Of a stretch of 64,000 bases of DNA, positions 1-8,892 are shown piece by piece. The position numbers were made by a program, and so were the translations under genes. The notes under the pieces were generated by a model that was not told the DNA's origin, did no database searches, and saw nothing but the letters and a program-made list of their open reading frames with translations. Each line of letters starts with the position of its first letter. The first letter of the stretch is position 1. Source of the DNA: Halobacillus sp. A1 (GTDB lineage: Bacteria; Bacillota; Bacilli; Bacillales; Halobacillaceae); contig NZ_JAIZEN010000007.1 of NCBI RefSeq assembly GCF_024189295.1, positions 1-64,000 on the forward strand. The letters are read 5' to 3'.

Positions 1-52
1 TCGGTCTAACATCGAATCCCTCACTTTTATGTAGTTCTTTCATTATACAAGA

Positions 53-97
53 AAACACGCATCCTTTCTTTGATTTTCAAAGAAAGGATGCGTGTTT
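53..97. terminator. Strong hairpin, probable bidirectional terminator
   Basis: A perfect 21-bp inverted repeat (arms 53-73 and 77-97) surrounds a 3-nt loop. It lies downstream of the minus-strand gene ending at 157. The minus-strand read leaves the stem into a short T-rich stretch; the plus-strand side has AGTTTT. It probably ends transcripts from both sides. Confidence 0.75.
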
Positions 98-156
98 AGT
101 TTTATCATGGACTTTTTCAGTGGCCTCCTTGTGACAGGGCCTTCTCTGCTAACGAT

Positions 157-864
157 CTATTTTATTTTATTAATCATTTTTTTGTATTGTAAATCTCCAT
201 ATCCTATTGTTGGAAAAAGTTTGAATAACCTTTCAAGTAATTCAGAAGTCGATAAGTTTTTATTCTGTTTGATGTACTGCGTTACAGGATTATCATCCGC
301 CAGCATCGTTACGTATAGATCTATTGCCTGGTGCATCACTGGAGTTACAGAAACTGATGTTTTTTTATGATTGAACAGGACGTCTTCATAAGCAGTAACA
401 TAATGACCTAACTCAAGTTCAGTTTGTCTTATCTTACGTTCATCTTCTCTGAAACTATGTAAGATCACTCTTCCGCTGAAATTGGCTTGTTCAAGGTAAG
501 CGAGAAGGGTAAGAAGGTTCATTTGACAAAACATGTCTTCACCAAACCATAATACGATACATTTATATGTGTTGGTAAAGAGTTTATTTAAAGGATTGAT
601 TACCTTTTCGATATAATCTTCAACTAACTCATGGTGTCCCATGGCCCTAGTCTTTATGAACTCTTCATTAAATATATCTTTGGTAGTGGCGTTTACACAC
701 ATAGCTTCATTAAATGGAACGTAGTCTGAATGCCCCAAAATCTTTTCATTCTTAAATTCTTCATACATAAACTGACCATGTAATACATGTAGTACATGTT
801 CATCAGAAAAATCACTAAGTTCATTTTGTATTTGCTCGATTCCCATTCTCATTGAAAAATTCAT
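157..864 (-). CDS. DUF1835-like protein
   Basis: The 235-residue soluble protein has an N-terminal HVLHG stretch and a central 'LWFGEDMFCQMNLLTLLAYL' block, both typical of the DUF1835 family, whose function is unknown. There is no signal peptide or membrane segment. The start at 864 is supported by GGGGAG nine bases upstream. It diverges from the GDSL hydrolase gene across a 220-bp AT-rich gap that must hold both promoters. The family call rests on motif resemblance only. Confidence 0.6.
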   Translation of the reverse strand: MNFSMRMGIEQIQNELSDFSDEHVLHVLHGQFMYEEFKNEKILGHSDYVPFNEAMCVNATTKDIFNEEFIKTRAMGHHELVEDYIEKVINPLNKLFTNTYKCIVLWFGEDMFCQMNLLTLLAYLEQANFSGRVILHSFREDERKIRQTELELGHYVTAYEDVLFNHKKTSVSVTPVMHQAIDLYVTMLADDNPVTQYIKQNKNLSTSELLERLFKLFPTIGYGDLQYKKMINKIK

Positions 865-1084
865 TCCGAATTACTCCCCATTTTTATGGCTGTAAAGTCT
901 ATTAATAATTGAACTGGAATACACAGTAACTATATTTTAACCTCTTACTATAATTATACAAATAAACATAACGACGAGGTTTATATGAATTCATTGGCCG
1001 AGGGGTAACTTTTTAACTGGCCGTCAGGATTGGTGTATAATGGCGATATTATTCCAGGGAGTATTTTTGAAAAGGAGAGATGGA

Positions 1085-1651
1085 ATGCTTAAACTAGTAT
1101 GCTTCGGTGATAGTATTACGGCTGGTACACAAGGGTTGTCTAAACCAATGTTAACTACAAAACTAGCTGAACATTTGAAGGAGTTTGAAATCATAAATGC
1201 GGGTGTTTCAGGTGATAACACTTGTGATGCAATGAGTAGAATACAAAACGATGTAATGAAACATAACCCCGATCTAGTAACCGTGTTGTTCGGTGCCAAT
1301 GACGCTGCATTTCATAAAATGGTAGATATAGAAACCTATAAAGAGAACCTTTATAAAATCATAGAGCACATAGGATCTGACAAAGCCATATTGATTTCCC
1401 CAGCGCCCGTTGATGAAAAGCTTCAGTTTGATAGAACCAACAATGTATTATCTGAGTACTCTTTAATTGTTCAAGAAGCAGCACGTGACACCGGAAGTTA
1501 CTTTATTGATTTCTTTTCCGAGTTTATTTCTATAGATAACTATCAAGAAAAACTTATAGGATTAGAAAATGATGGTCTTCATTTTGGTGAAAAGGGTTAT
1601 GATATTCTTGTGCGCTTAATGGTAAGTAAGATAAAAGAAATTCACAACTAA
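1085..1651 (+). CDS. SGNH/GDSL-family hydrolase
   Basis: A cytoplasmic 188-residue esterase or lipase-like protein. SGNH block I is FGDSIT (nucleophile Ser10), block III is GAND, and block V is DGLHFGEKGY with the catalytic Asp and His, so the enzyme looks intact. No signal peptide is seen, so it probably acts on an intracellular acyl ester. The start at 1085 is chosen because AAAGGAGAGA sits at 1071-1080; the frame is open further upstream to 1040 but lacks a ribosome binding site there. Substrate cannot be told from sequence. Confidence 0.85.
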   Translation: MLKLVCFGDSITAGTQGLSKPMLTTKLAEHLKEFEIINAGVSGDNTCDAMSRIQNDVMKHNPDLVTVLFGANDAAFHKMVDIETYKENLYKIIEHIGSDKAILISPAPVDEKLQFDRTNNVLSEYSLIVQEAARDTGSYFIDFFSEFISIDNYQEKLIGLENDGLHFGEKGYDILVRLMVSKIKEIHN

Positions 1652-1731
1652 ACGATGAAAATCCAGACCATCAAACCCGTGAAAATTTCCTGAAACGAGT
1701 TTTTTAAAGGGTCTCTTTTTATAGGCTGAAT

Positions 1732-2460
1732 TTATTCATCATCTAAAATATCGCGGAGGAACCTCTCGCGGTTTTGTAAAAAATAACTCGTAATTTGAAA
1801 GTGGTTTGTCTCCTCATACTGGACCTTATGAATCACTTCTTCATCAAAACTGTAAATATCAGCGTCCGGATACCCTAACAGAATGGGGGAGTGGGTGGCT
1901 ATAATGAACTGGCAGTCTCCTGAGGAAACTAAGTCATGCATGATTTTTAAAAAAGAAAGCTGACGCTGAGGGGATAAAGCCGCTTCAGGCTCGTCCAACA
2001 GGTAAATGGCTTTCCCGTGGAACCTGTTCAAGAATAGAGACAAAAACGATTCCCCATGAGACTGTGCGTGCAGAGACTGCCCGCCATAAGCTCCATGAGC
2101 GCCGACTTCATCAATATGAGACGCGAAATCATAGAAAGACTCGGCGCGAAGGAAAAAGCCTTTCGTCAGTTTTGGCAGCCAGGACAGTTTGACATAATCT
2201 CCGAGTGCCGATTCAGATGCATGTACGTCATAATAATTATTCCGTCCGCCGCCTGCTGTATGAAAGCCGCATCGATCGGCGATGGCTTCTAACAGCGTCG
2301 ATTTACCGGAGCCATTTTCTCCGACAAAGCAAGTCACCCTGTTGCTGATATCAAGGTGCTGAAGATTTTTTATAGAAGGGATCGAAAAGGGATAAGTTTG
2401 AAAAGAAGGAATGCGTTCACGTTGAAGTTCTATTCTCTTTAACACGGAATCACCTATCAT
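1732..2460 (-). CDS. AAA family ATPase (predicted ATP-binding protein, COG3910-like)
   Basis: A 242-residue ABC-like AAA ATPase. Walker A is GENGSGKST near residue 48, the signature-like region is 'AQSHGESFLSLF', Walker B is YLLDEPEAALSP, and the switch histidine is in IIATHSPIL. This is the architecture of small RecF/SMC-like 'predicted ATPases' of unknown role. There is no membrane partner nearby, so it is unlikely to be a transporter subunit. It stands alone, with the copper module ending some 85 bp upstream of its start. Confidence 0.8.
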   Translation of the reverse strand: MIGDSVLKRIELQRERIPSFQTYPFSIPSIKNLQHLDISNRVTCFVGENGSGKSTLLEAIADRCGFHTAGGGRNNYYDVHASESALGDYVKLSWLPKLTKGFFLRAESFYDFASHIDEVGAHGAYGGQSLHAQSHGESFLSLFLNRFHGKAIYLLDEPEAALSPQRQLSFLKIMHDLVSSGDCQFIIATHSPILLGYPDADIYSFDEEVIHKVQYEETNHFQITSYFLQNRERFLRDILDDE

Positions 2461-2502
2461 TTCTATTTTTCCTCTATCGTACCATGGTTACATGATAAAA
2501 AA

Positions 2503-2529
2503 ACACCATCCCCAAATCGGGAATGGTGT
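2503..2529 (-). terminator. Rho-independent terminator of the ydhK-like gene
   Basis: Arms 2503-2513 and 2519-2529 pair with one mismatch. On the minus strand the stem is followed by a T run, so it ends the transcript of the lipoprotein gene at 2546. Confidence 0.8.
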
Positions 2530-2545
2530 CCGTTTCATTTACATA

Positions 2546-3121
2546 TTATTCATCGGATAATTCACTTTCTGTTACCCATTTATGGTTCTCAACCTTTTCT
2601 CCTCCGTCGGTCGGTTCAAAATCAACCATATAAACAGTTGTTTCTTCTGCGGAATCAATGGTTGCCTCAGCACCTTCCATGCCTTCCATATGAGAAGCGT
2701 TTAAGGTGACTTCTGCTCCCTCTTCAAGAGGTGCCTCTCCTGGATCTTCGAGTTCTTCATGGATGACCCATTTATGATCTTCCACTCGTTCTCCGCCATT
2801 GGCTGGGTCATAAGAAACGATATAAGCTACTGTATCGAAAGCTCCAGAAATCGTTGCTTCTGCCCCATCCATTCCTGGCATGTGGTCTGCATTCATGACA
2901 GCGGTACTGTCGACTTCATAGGAAGGGTCCTCTGCCTCTTCAAGATCGTCAGGCACCTCGCCTGAACTTGAATGATTCATTTCAGAATGGTCCATTTCTT
3001 CACTGGACTCATTGCTTTCCTCGTTCTCGTTCGTGCTTTCATTTTCCTGCTCATTGCTGGAACAAGCAGCGACAAGCAAAATCAACAATAGCGCAGCCAA
3101 TCCTAACATTCTTTTTTTCAT
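2546..3121 (-). CDS. ydhK: YdhK-like lipoprotein with two DUF1541 repeats
   Basis: A 191-residue secreted lipoprotein. Residues 1-20 form a lipoprotein signal with lipobox LVAAC (Cys20). A low-complexity acidic linker rich in Glu, Ser and Asn follows, with MDHSEMNH-type Met/His motifs. Two copies of DUF1541 follow (about residues 70-125 and 132-187), each with a HM(P/E)GM(D/E)GAEATI core and a (D/N)HKWV end. The Met and His richness fits copper or silver binding, and the gene follows copB by 35 bp on the same strand, so the two probably form one metal-induced operon. Copper binding is inferred. Confidence 0.85.
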   Translation of the reverse strand: MKKRMLGLAALLLILLVAACSSNEQENESTNENEESNESSEEMDHSEMNHSSSGEVPDDLEEAEDPSYEVDSTAVMNADHMPGMDGAEATISGAFDTVAYIVSYDPANGGERVEDHKWVIHEELEDPGEAPLEEGAEVTLNASHMEGMEGAEATIDSAEETTVYMVDFEPTDGGEKVENHKWVTESELSDE

Positions 3122-3156
3122 TTTCAGTTCCTCCTCATTTTATCTTCTATTTATAT

Positions 3157-5172
3157 TTAATCAGTCTTAAGCAGCTTCGCGTTAATGGCTACTACGACTG
3201 TACTTAAACTCATTAGAACAGCACCTACAGCTGGGCTGAGCACAACGCCGACAGGAGCAAGGACTCCTGCAGCTAACGGAATCGCAAAAATGTTGTAGCC
3301 AGTTGCCCACCAGAGGTTCTGGACCATTTTTCTATACGTGTTCTTAGATAAACTCAACACGGACACGATATCTTTCGGGTTGCTTTGGACGAGCACAATG
3401 TCTGCTGTTTCCACCGCCACGTCGGTACCGCTGCCGATGGCAATGCCTACATCTGCTGTAGCCAGTGCGGGAGCGTCGTTGATGCCATCTCCTGTCATAG
3501 CGACTTTTCTTCCGTCGGACTGGACTTCCTTCACTTTGTCCGATTTATGATCAGGCATGACTTCGGCATAAACCTCTTCAATATCGAGCTGCTTTGCGAC
3601 CCAGTGAGCTACCTTTTCATTATCTCCAGTAAGCATGATGGAGTGGATGCCACTGGCTTTAAGCTCGGCAATCGCTTCTTTCGCTGAATCCCTGACCATA
3701 TCAGCAAGTGCGACCATCCCGATCAATTGATCGTCTACAAGTACGAAGACGACGGTTTTTCCTTCTTCAGACAGTTCAGTAAACGCTGATTGATCATACG
3801 AATACCCCTGTTCGTCCATATAACCCGGACTCATAACTTTAACGGATCTGCCGTCAATCGTTCCTTTTAGGCCTTGTCCGGTTATAGATTCAAAGTCTTC
3901 CACTTTGCCGAGAGCAATCTCTTGAGCTTCAGCTTTTTCTAAAATTCCTTTAGCGAGAGGGTGTTCAGAGTTTTGCTCGACACTTGCGGCCCAGTATAAA
4001 ACATCCTGTTCCGCTTGCTCGTTGGCAGGAATGATATTCGTGACCCCGAACTCACCTTTTGTCAGAGTTCCTGTTTTATCAAAAATGACGGCGTCGATCG
4101 TTCGTGCATTCTCAAATTGGGTACGGTTTCTGATCAACAGTCCCTGTTTTGCCGATAAGGAGGTGGATACGGCCACGACAAGCGGGGCAGCTAATCCGAG
4201 AGCGTGCGGACACGTGATGACCATGACAGTGACCATTCGTTCTATTGCTACATCGAAGGAAAATCCTAACGCGATCCATACGATGAATGTAGTAATACCA
4301 GCTCCGAGCGCTAGATAGAACAGCCATTTGGCGGCACGGTTCGCTAAGTCCTGAGCCCTTGACTTTGAATTCTGCGCTTCCTCAACGAGCGTGATGACTT
4401 TGGAAAGATACGTATCCTTTCCCGTGTTTTTCACCTGGATGGTCAGGCTTCCCTCTTTATTGATGGCGCCCCCGATCACTTCCTCATCCTTGCTTTTCTC
4501 AACAGGTACAGACTCTCCAGTCAACATAGATTCATCAATGGCAGAGCTGCCGTCTGTAATTACGCCATCTACAGGTATTTTCTCTCCAGGCTTTACGAGC
4601 ACAAGGTCGTCTGCATGGAGTTCGTTCAACGCGACCTCTTCCGTTTTGCCACCTTCCGTTAATCGATGCGCGGTATTTGGCATCAATTTCACCAATTCCT
4701 GTAGTGCATTTGAAGCTCCCATCACGGATCTCATTTCAATCCAATGTCCGAGAAGCATAATATCAATCAGTGTAGCCAGTTCCCAGAAAAAATTCTTTCC
4801 TGTCCAGCCGAAGACTATTAGGGAACTATATCCATAAGCTACGACAATCGCCAGACCAATCAACGTCATCATGCCTGGATTTCTATTCTTCAGTTCATCA
4901 ACAGCCCCAGTCAAAAACGGCCATCCTCCATAGAAGAAGACAAACGTAGCCAGACCGAATAAAACGTATTGATCGTAAGGGAAAGTTAAACTAAAACTGA
5001 AAAATTCCTGAATCATGGGTGATAATAATAAAATTGGAATCGTAACGAACAAAGAAATATAAAATCTCAGTTTGAAATCATCAATCATCGCTCCATGATC
5101 GTGACCAGAATGATCGTGGTTTTCATGATGGTCATGTTCTTCTTGGGAATGAGAGTGATGATGTTGTTCCAT
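3157..5172 (-). CDS. copB: CopB-type copper-exporting P1B ATPase
   Basis: A membrane ATPase of 671 residues. The N-terminus is a His-rich metal-binding tail (about residues 1-30) instead of CxxC heavy-metal domains. The intramembrane motif is CPH (Cys321), which marks the CopB subgroup. Other landmarks are TGES (actuator), DKTGT with phosphorylated Asp365, SEHPLAKG and GDGINDAPAL. It should export copper (or silver) from the cytoplasm. The start at 5172 is preferred over 5193 because GGAGGGA lies about 8 bases before it. A CsoR-like operator sits 42 bp upstream. Confidence 0.92.
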   Translation of the reverse strand: MEQHHHSHSQEEHDHHENHDHSGHDHGAMIDDFKLRFYISLFVTIPILLLSPMIQEFFSFSLTFPYDQYVLFGLATFVFFYGGWPFLTGAVDELKNRNPGMMTLIGLAIVVAYGYSSLIVFGWTGKNFFWELATLIDIMLLGHWIEMRSVMGASNALQELVKLMPNTAHRLTEGGKTEEVALNELHADDLVLVKPGEKIPVDGVITDGSSAIDESMLTGESVPVEKSKDEEVIGGAINKEGSLTIQVKNTGKDTYLSKVITLVEEAQNSKSRAQDLANRAAKWLFYLALGAGITTFIVWIALGFSFDVAIERMVTVMVITCPHALGLAAPLVVAVSTSLSAKQGLLIRNRTQFENARTIDAVIFDKTGTLTKGEFGVTNIIPANEQAEQDVLYWAASVEQNSEHPLAKGILEKAEAQEIALGKVEDFESITGQGLKGTIDGRSVKVMSPGYMDEQGYSYDQSAFTELSEEGKTVVFVLVDDQLIGMVALADMVRDSAKEAIAELKASGIHSIMLTGDNEKVAHWVAKQLDIEEVYAEVMPDHKSDKVKEVQSDGRKVAMTGDGINDAPALATADVGIAIGSGTDVAVETADIVLVQSNPKDIVSVLSLSKNTYRKMVQNLWWATGYNIFAIPLAAGVLAPVGVVLSPAVGAVLMSLSTVVVAINAKLLKTD

Positions 5173-5213
5173 AACGATATCCCTCCGTTTCATCTCTATA
5201 TTTTACATACTAT

Positions 5214-5228
5214 TACCCGGTAAGGGTA
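5214..5228 (-). promoter_or_regulatory. CsoR-like copper-responsive operator
   Basis: TACCCGGTAAGGGTA is a TACCC-N5-GGGTA palindrome just upstream of copB. CsoR repressors of Bacillus bind GC-rich boxes of this form and release DNA on binding Cu(I). No csoR gene is in the window, so the repressor would be encoded elsewhere. Confidence 0.6.
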
Positions 5229-5395
5229 TATGTAAACAGTATGAACTTTCTGCTGCTCAAATTGATTCATAAGTAGCATGAATCTAAAATCTCTATCCAT
5301 CCTTCAGCATAGGCAAAGTATATATTTTTGAAACATCTTGTACGGTGAAATCGTTAGGATAAAAGACACACTTATTAGAATGGGAGGAACAGAAC

Positions 5396-5809
5396 ATGCA
5401 CTTAATTACAAAAAAACGAACCGCAGCTTTCTGTATAGACTTCGCGATTTCAACAGCCGTAACTTTCGGTGTAGAAAAGCTGCTCCGCAAAAAAGTGAAA
5501 AATGAAGCCGTACACGCATTAATCACACCGACTCTCGTCATGTGGTCGCTGGAGTACGCTCAGCTTAAGGCGAGCGGTACGACCGTTGGGTATTTATCTA
5601 CGGGGTTGGTACTGGAGAATGAAAGAGAAGGAAAGCCGACGTCTAAGCAAATCATTAAGCGGATGGCTTATCGAGACTTGATCAGCGGCATTGATTATTG
5701 GAAAGATCGAAAAGGGTTTACACAAGAAAATGGCGCAATTATGCCGCATGACCGCTATTCTGGAACCGTTGTGAAGGAAGTGGAATCCAGCTGTAGTCGA
5801 TGCGAGTAA
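5396..5809 (+). CDS. RDD-family protein
   Basis: A 137-residue protein with the RDD pattern: R/AAFCID near the N-terminus, then 'SGTTVGYLSTGLVL' and a conserved YRD. The hydrophobic segments are weaker than in most RDD proteins (roughly residues 12-27 and 40-55). The C-terminus ends in a Cys-rich tail (SCSRCE). GGGAGGAAC upstream supports the ATG. The gene stands alone, divergent from copB. The function of small RDD proteins is not established. Confidence 0.6.
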   Translation: MHLITKKRTAAFCIDFAISTAVTFGVEKLLRKKVKNEAVHALITPTLVMWSLEYAQLKASGTTVGYLSTGLVLENEREGKPTSKQIIKRMAYRDLISGIDYWKDRKGFTQENGAIMPHDRYSGTVVKEVESSCSRCE

Positions 5810-5964
5810 ACATCATGTCTTTTCAATAGGCTCTATTATATTTCCGTGCTGACAATTTTTTAAGCTCCCTTATCTTGAAGGTTCCGTTGAGAGGTTTTTG
5901 TAGAAATAGAGGCTGGTTTTAGAAAACAGATCGCTTTCGGTAGCAAATTGTCACTTATAATAGT

Positions 5965-6072
5965 ATACCCGGCTATATCGTATCTGGTTTGATGATCGGT
6001 CTGCTCTTATGGGTATGGTTCAGCAACGGTTATACAATAGAAAAGACAAAGTTCACATCATCTACGGTCTAA
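5965..6072 (+). pseudogene. C-terminal remnant of a small PH-domain-like membrane protein
   Basis: A 35-residue open stretch ends at TAA 6072 and has no usable start. It reads as a transmembrane segment followed by a polar tail: 'GLMIGLLLWVWFSNGYTIEK'. The WF-x-x-(G/Y)Y-x-I-E pattern resembles the region before the PH domain in YyaB-type proteins. It appears to be a decayed fragment within the 436-bp gap 5810-6245. The rest of that gap shows only a terminator. Confidence 0.35.
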
Positions 6073-6090
6073 AAGTCTGAACTACTATAG

Positions 6091-6118
6091 AATTCCGTCT
6101 CAAAAGTTGAGACGGGAT
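6091..6118 (+). terminator. Rho-independent terminator
   Basis: CCGTCTCAA and TTGAGACGG pair around AAG, followed by GATTTTTTG. It closes the transcription unit containing the 5396 gene or the remnant at 5965. Confidence 0.75.
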
Positions 6119-6245
6119 TTTTTGTTGTGTAGACCATTTCACCTTATTCCTTAATGTCAGGGTGAATGAAGCTTAAAAACGAATGAAACTCAATGCTTCT
6201 TCATTCGTATAGAAAGTAAGCTATCAAAAACTAAGGAGGAGTTCG

Positions 6246-6347
6246 ATGAATTTGATCATCGGGATCTTAATGATTGCCGCACCAGCAGCGTTTCTTTTCT
6301 ACTGGGGCAAATCTGGATTTGGAAATGAAGAACATGATGAAGATTAG
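6246..6347 (+). CDS. Small membrane protein, 33 residues
   Basis: The peptide has an N-terminal hydrophobic helix (about residues 2-20) and an acidic tail ending NEEHDED. AAGGAGG lies 6-12 bases before the ATG, an excellent ribosome binding site, which argues that it is translated. It is the first of four small membrane-protein genes on the plus strand at 6.2-7.3 kb. Function unknown. Confidence 0.6.
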   Translation: MNLIIGILMIAAPAAFLFYWGKSGFGNEEHDED

Positions 6348-6378
6348 TTAGAAAAGAAGGCAGCTTTTTAGGAGGCTA

Positions 6379-6828
6379 ATGATGAATGAAGAGTCCATGA
6401 ATAAAATCAGACGCGCCCTTCTTTACACTGCACTATTGATGCTGTCCTTCGTGTTATCCTACGTCATCGCCTATCCACTCGAATATTCGCCGCTCGGTTA
6501 CGACGTAGTTGAGAAAAAGAAGGACGCGGTGACCGTTCAACACCATAACTTATTGGGAATCGAAAAAGAATCGATCACTTACACCCCAGCCCAAGACGAT
6601 GAATGGTATATGGGATGGGTTGTAGATGAGATTGAATCCCAGAAGGTGCATTTCCACTTGTTCTTTACCTCCGTAATTGTCTCGATTTTTTGGGGAGGAA
6701 TGGATTATCTTAGAGGGAAATCACAGAAAAAAATATGGTGGTTCTGTTTCTCAACGATCACTTTTGCAGGAATCTCATTGCTCAGTCATTTGAATGGGAT
6801 AAAAGAGATAACAGAAAACTTTATTTAA
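6379..6828 (+). CDS. Membrane protein of unknown function
   Basis: A 149-residue protein with an N-terminal transmembrane helix (about residues 10-30), an extracellular region of about 60 residues with a GWVVDEIE stretch, and two further helices near residues 95-113 and 118-135. AGGAGG lies just before the ATG at 6379. Topology is broadly like that of the 25434 protein but sequence similarity is not evident. I do not recognise a family. Confidence 0.7.
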   Translation: MMNEESMNKIRRALLYTALLMLSFVLSYVIAYPLEYSPLGYDVVEKKKDAVTVQHHNLLGIEKESITYTPAQDDEWYMGWVVDEIESQKVHFHLFFTSVIVSIFWGGMDYLRGKSQKKIWWFCFSTITFAGISLLSHLNGIKEITENFI

Positions 6829-6867
6829 TCGTGTCATATGTTGCACGGCTGTAACGGAGGGATGCAC

Positions 6868-7053
6868 ATGCTCTTATTATTAACGGCAGACAGCTTTCAT
6901 GTAGGAGATATAATGTTTCAATTGTTTTTCTTCATTATTATTGTGGCTGCAGTAACAGGGATTGTCTCTTATGTAAAGAAGGAGAAGAATAAAAATAAAC
7001 AATTACATCGAATGGAACAAAAATTAGATGAACTGCTTGAAAGGAAGAAATAG
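6868..7053 (+). CDS. DUF4083-family small membrane protein
   Basis: A 61-residue protein: a short N-terminus with GD(I/V)MFQLFFF, one transmembrane helix, then a Lys-rich amphipathic tail with KLDELLERK. This is the DUF4083 layout. The start at 6868 is chosen over in-frame upstream ATGs because CGGAGG ends 7 bases before it. Function of the family is unknown. Confidence 0.65.
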   Translation: MLLLLTADSFHVGDIMFQLFFFIIIVAAVTGIVSYVKKEKNKNKQLHRMEQKLDELLERKK

Positions 7054-7095
7054 AAGAGTTTAATGAGCGATAAGCGTTTATCGGGAGGAGTCTTT

Positions 7096-7330
7096 ATGTC
7101 CAAACCAAGTGAAATCACCTCCAAAAAAGAAAGTACCTCTAGGGCATGGAATCATTTGGCCGATAATAACCTTGACTCCTATAATATTGCTAACAAGAAA
7201 TGCTGCTGATGACTCTGATTATTTTATTTTAATTTTAGGTGCTGGTTTTTCCATCGTTGTTTTTACCACCATAGTGGTGAATGTTATAAATCTAACGTTG
7301 CATAACAAAAATAAGGTGGGGAATAAGTAG
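7096..7330 (+). pseudogene. Small two-helix membrane protein with a probable frameshift near its start
   Basis: CGGGAGGAG precedes ATG 7096, which opens MSKPSEITSKKE and stops at TGA 7207. The hydrophobic protein, with two helices, is in the next frame and runs from GTG 7109 to 7330. A single-base indel at about 7107 would join MSKP to KSPPKKKVPLGHGIIW. Either the gene starts at GTG 7109 with a poor ribosome binding site, or a frameshift has broken it. Confidence 0.45.
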
Positions 7331-7530
7331 AAATCATCATGCCCATCACCGGTATCGAAGGATAGGTCGACCCCGCGTGATAGCCTCTTTACGTCCAGTT
7401 CTTACTCAATTTGGAATCAGTCCGAACATCTTGAAACTAAGTAATCAGAGTAGGGAGCTTGTATAAATATCAACACTGAATTTAACGCCTGCTGAAAATC
7501 TATCAAATTATAACTCCTCGATAAATAAAA

Positions 7531-7561
7531 ACGGAGCTTAAGGAATATCCCTAAGCTCCGT
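7531..7561. terminator. Bidirectional Rho-independent terminator
   Basis: ACGGAGCTTA and TAAGCTCCGT form the stem, with T-rich runs on both sides. It lies 15 bp past the stop of the minus-strand alcohol dehydrogenase gene. The rest of the gap 7331-7575 shows nothing. Confidence 0.8.
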
Positions 7562-7575
7562 CTTTTTATCCATCA

Positions 7576-8748
7576 TTATGCTTTTACTAAAGCTTCTTTT
7601 CCGTAGAATGAAGCTTTATAAAGCTCTTTCATTTGTTCTTCGGAAGTTTCACGCGGGTTCGTACCTGTGCATGGGTCTTCCATTGCATTTTTCGCCATCG
7701 TATCTAGGTGCTTATTGAATTCTTCTTCAGATACGCCAAAGTCCTGGAGTGTGGTAGCAAGGCCAAGGTCTTTGTTTAATTGATAGATATACTCGACAAG
7801 TGAATCTGTCAATTCAGCATCTGTTTTTCCTTCAAGTCCGATACGGCGCGCAATTTCAGCAAAACGATCTTCAACTACAGCACGGTTGAATTGAATCACG
7901 TACGGCAGGAAGATGGCATTGGCATAGCCATGTGGAATGCCGAATGTCGGGCCGCTTTTGTGGGCCAGGCTGTGCACGTTACCTAGTACGGCGTTCGCAA
8001 ACGCCATACCAGCCATAGCTTGAATGCTGTGCATCTGCTTAGCTGCTTCTTGATCGCCTTGATAGGAAGCAAGCAGGTTATCTTTGATTACTTCTGCACT
8101 GCCAAGCGCAAGAATATCCGTATACAGAGTTCTTGGTTTAGCTACATAAGATTCGATGGAGTGCGTGAACGCGTCCATGCCTGTATAAGCCGCGATGTGT
8201 TTAGGCAGTTCTTCGATCATGACGGGATCAATAATTGCGACATCCGGCGTCAGTTCAAAGTCTGCCAATGGATATTTAACATTCGTTGTTTCATCGGCTA
8301 CTACGGAAAGGTTGGAAACTTCAGAACCACTTCCGCTAGTAGTAGGAATACCGGCAAATTTCGCTTTTGTACGAAGACGTGGAAGCTCAAAAGGCTTAAT
8401 GGCGTCTTCAAAAGAAAGATCCGGGTTTTCATAAAAGAGCCAGATCGCTTTAGCGGAATCCATAGCGGATCCGCCTCCAATGCCGATAATCCAATCCGGC
8501 TGGAACGACTCAAGATCTTTTGCGCCTTGTTTTACCATTTCAAATGTTGGTTCTGTATTGAAACCTTCTAATACTTCTGTTTCTATATTGGCTGCTGCCA
8601 AATGTTCTTGAATTTTCTCAAGGTTTCCGTTTCGTTTAACGGAACCTCCCCCAATGATTAATGAGGCTTTTTTTCCTTCAAATTCCCTTAGTACTTCCAG
8701 GGCGTTCTCTTCGAAATAAATATCACGTGGGATCGTAAAACGACTCAT
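7576..8748 (-). CDS. Iron-containing alcohol dehydrogenase
   Basis: A 390-residue group III (Fe-ADH) NAD(P)-dependent alcohol dehydrogenase. Landmarks are GIGGGSAMDSAK (nucleotide binding), PTTSGSGSEVS, GMDAFTHSIESY, and the metal-binding histidines in HSLAHKSG and FGIPHGY. It interconverts a primary alcohol or diol and its aldehyde; the exact substrate is not evident. It is divergent from an HxlR regulator 144 bp away, suggesting control by aldehydes or other electrophiles. Full length for the family. Confidence 0.9.
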   Translation of the reverse strand: MSRFTIPRDIYFEENALEVLREFEGKKASLIIGGGSVKRNGNLEKIQEHLAAANIETEVLEGFNTEPTFEMVKQGAKDLESFQPDWIIGIGGGSAMDSAKAIWLFYENPDLSFEDAIKPFELPRLRTKAKFAGIPTTSGSGSEVSNLSVVADETTNVKYPLADFELTPDVAIIDPVMIEELPKHIAAYTGMDAFTHSIESYVAKPRTLYTDILALGSAEVIKDNLLASYQGDQEAAKQMHSIQAMAGMAFANAVLGNVHSLAHKSGPTFGIPHGYANAIFLPYVIQFNRAVVEDRFAEIARRIGLEGKTDAELTDSLVEYIYQLNKDLGLATTLQDFGVSEEEFNKHLDTMAKNAMEDPCTGTNPRETSEEQMKELYKASFYGKEALVKA

Positions 8749-8844
8749 AGTAATAATAGCCTCCTTGTAGTATGATGATTTGTCACAGTATCCATTGTAT
8801 AAGCTCTAGTAGTATAATAACAGTACGCACTTTTAAAACACCTA

Positions 8845-8860
8845 GTATCTATAAAGATAC
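8845..8860. promoter_or_regulatory. Candidate HxlR operator between adh and its regulator
   Basis: GTATCTATAAAGATAC has perfect 6-bp arms around ATAA. It sits in the 144-bp intergenic region between the divergent alcohol dehydrogenase and HxlR genes. Small A/T-rich palindromes of this kind are bound by YodB/HypR-type regulators. Binding is inferred from position and symmetry. Confidence 0.45.
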
Positions 8861-8892
8861 CGTGCAATAGATATACGATGGGAGAGAGCCGA

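Noticed and set aside
2-34. Possible end of a gene at the left edge
   Set aside because: Ten codons before a TAG are too few to tell a gene end from chance.
3338-4837. Open frames on the plus strand across copB
   Set aside because: Shadows of the high-quality minus-strand copB frame, without ribosome binding sites.
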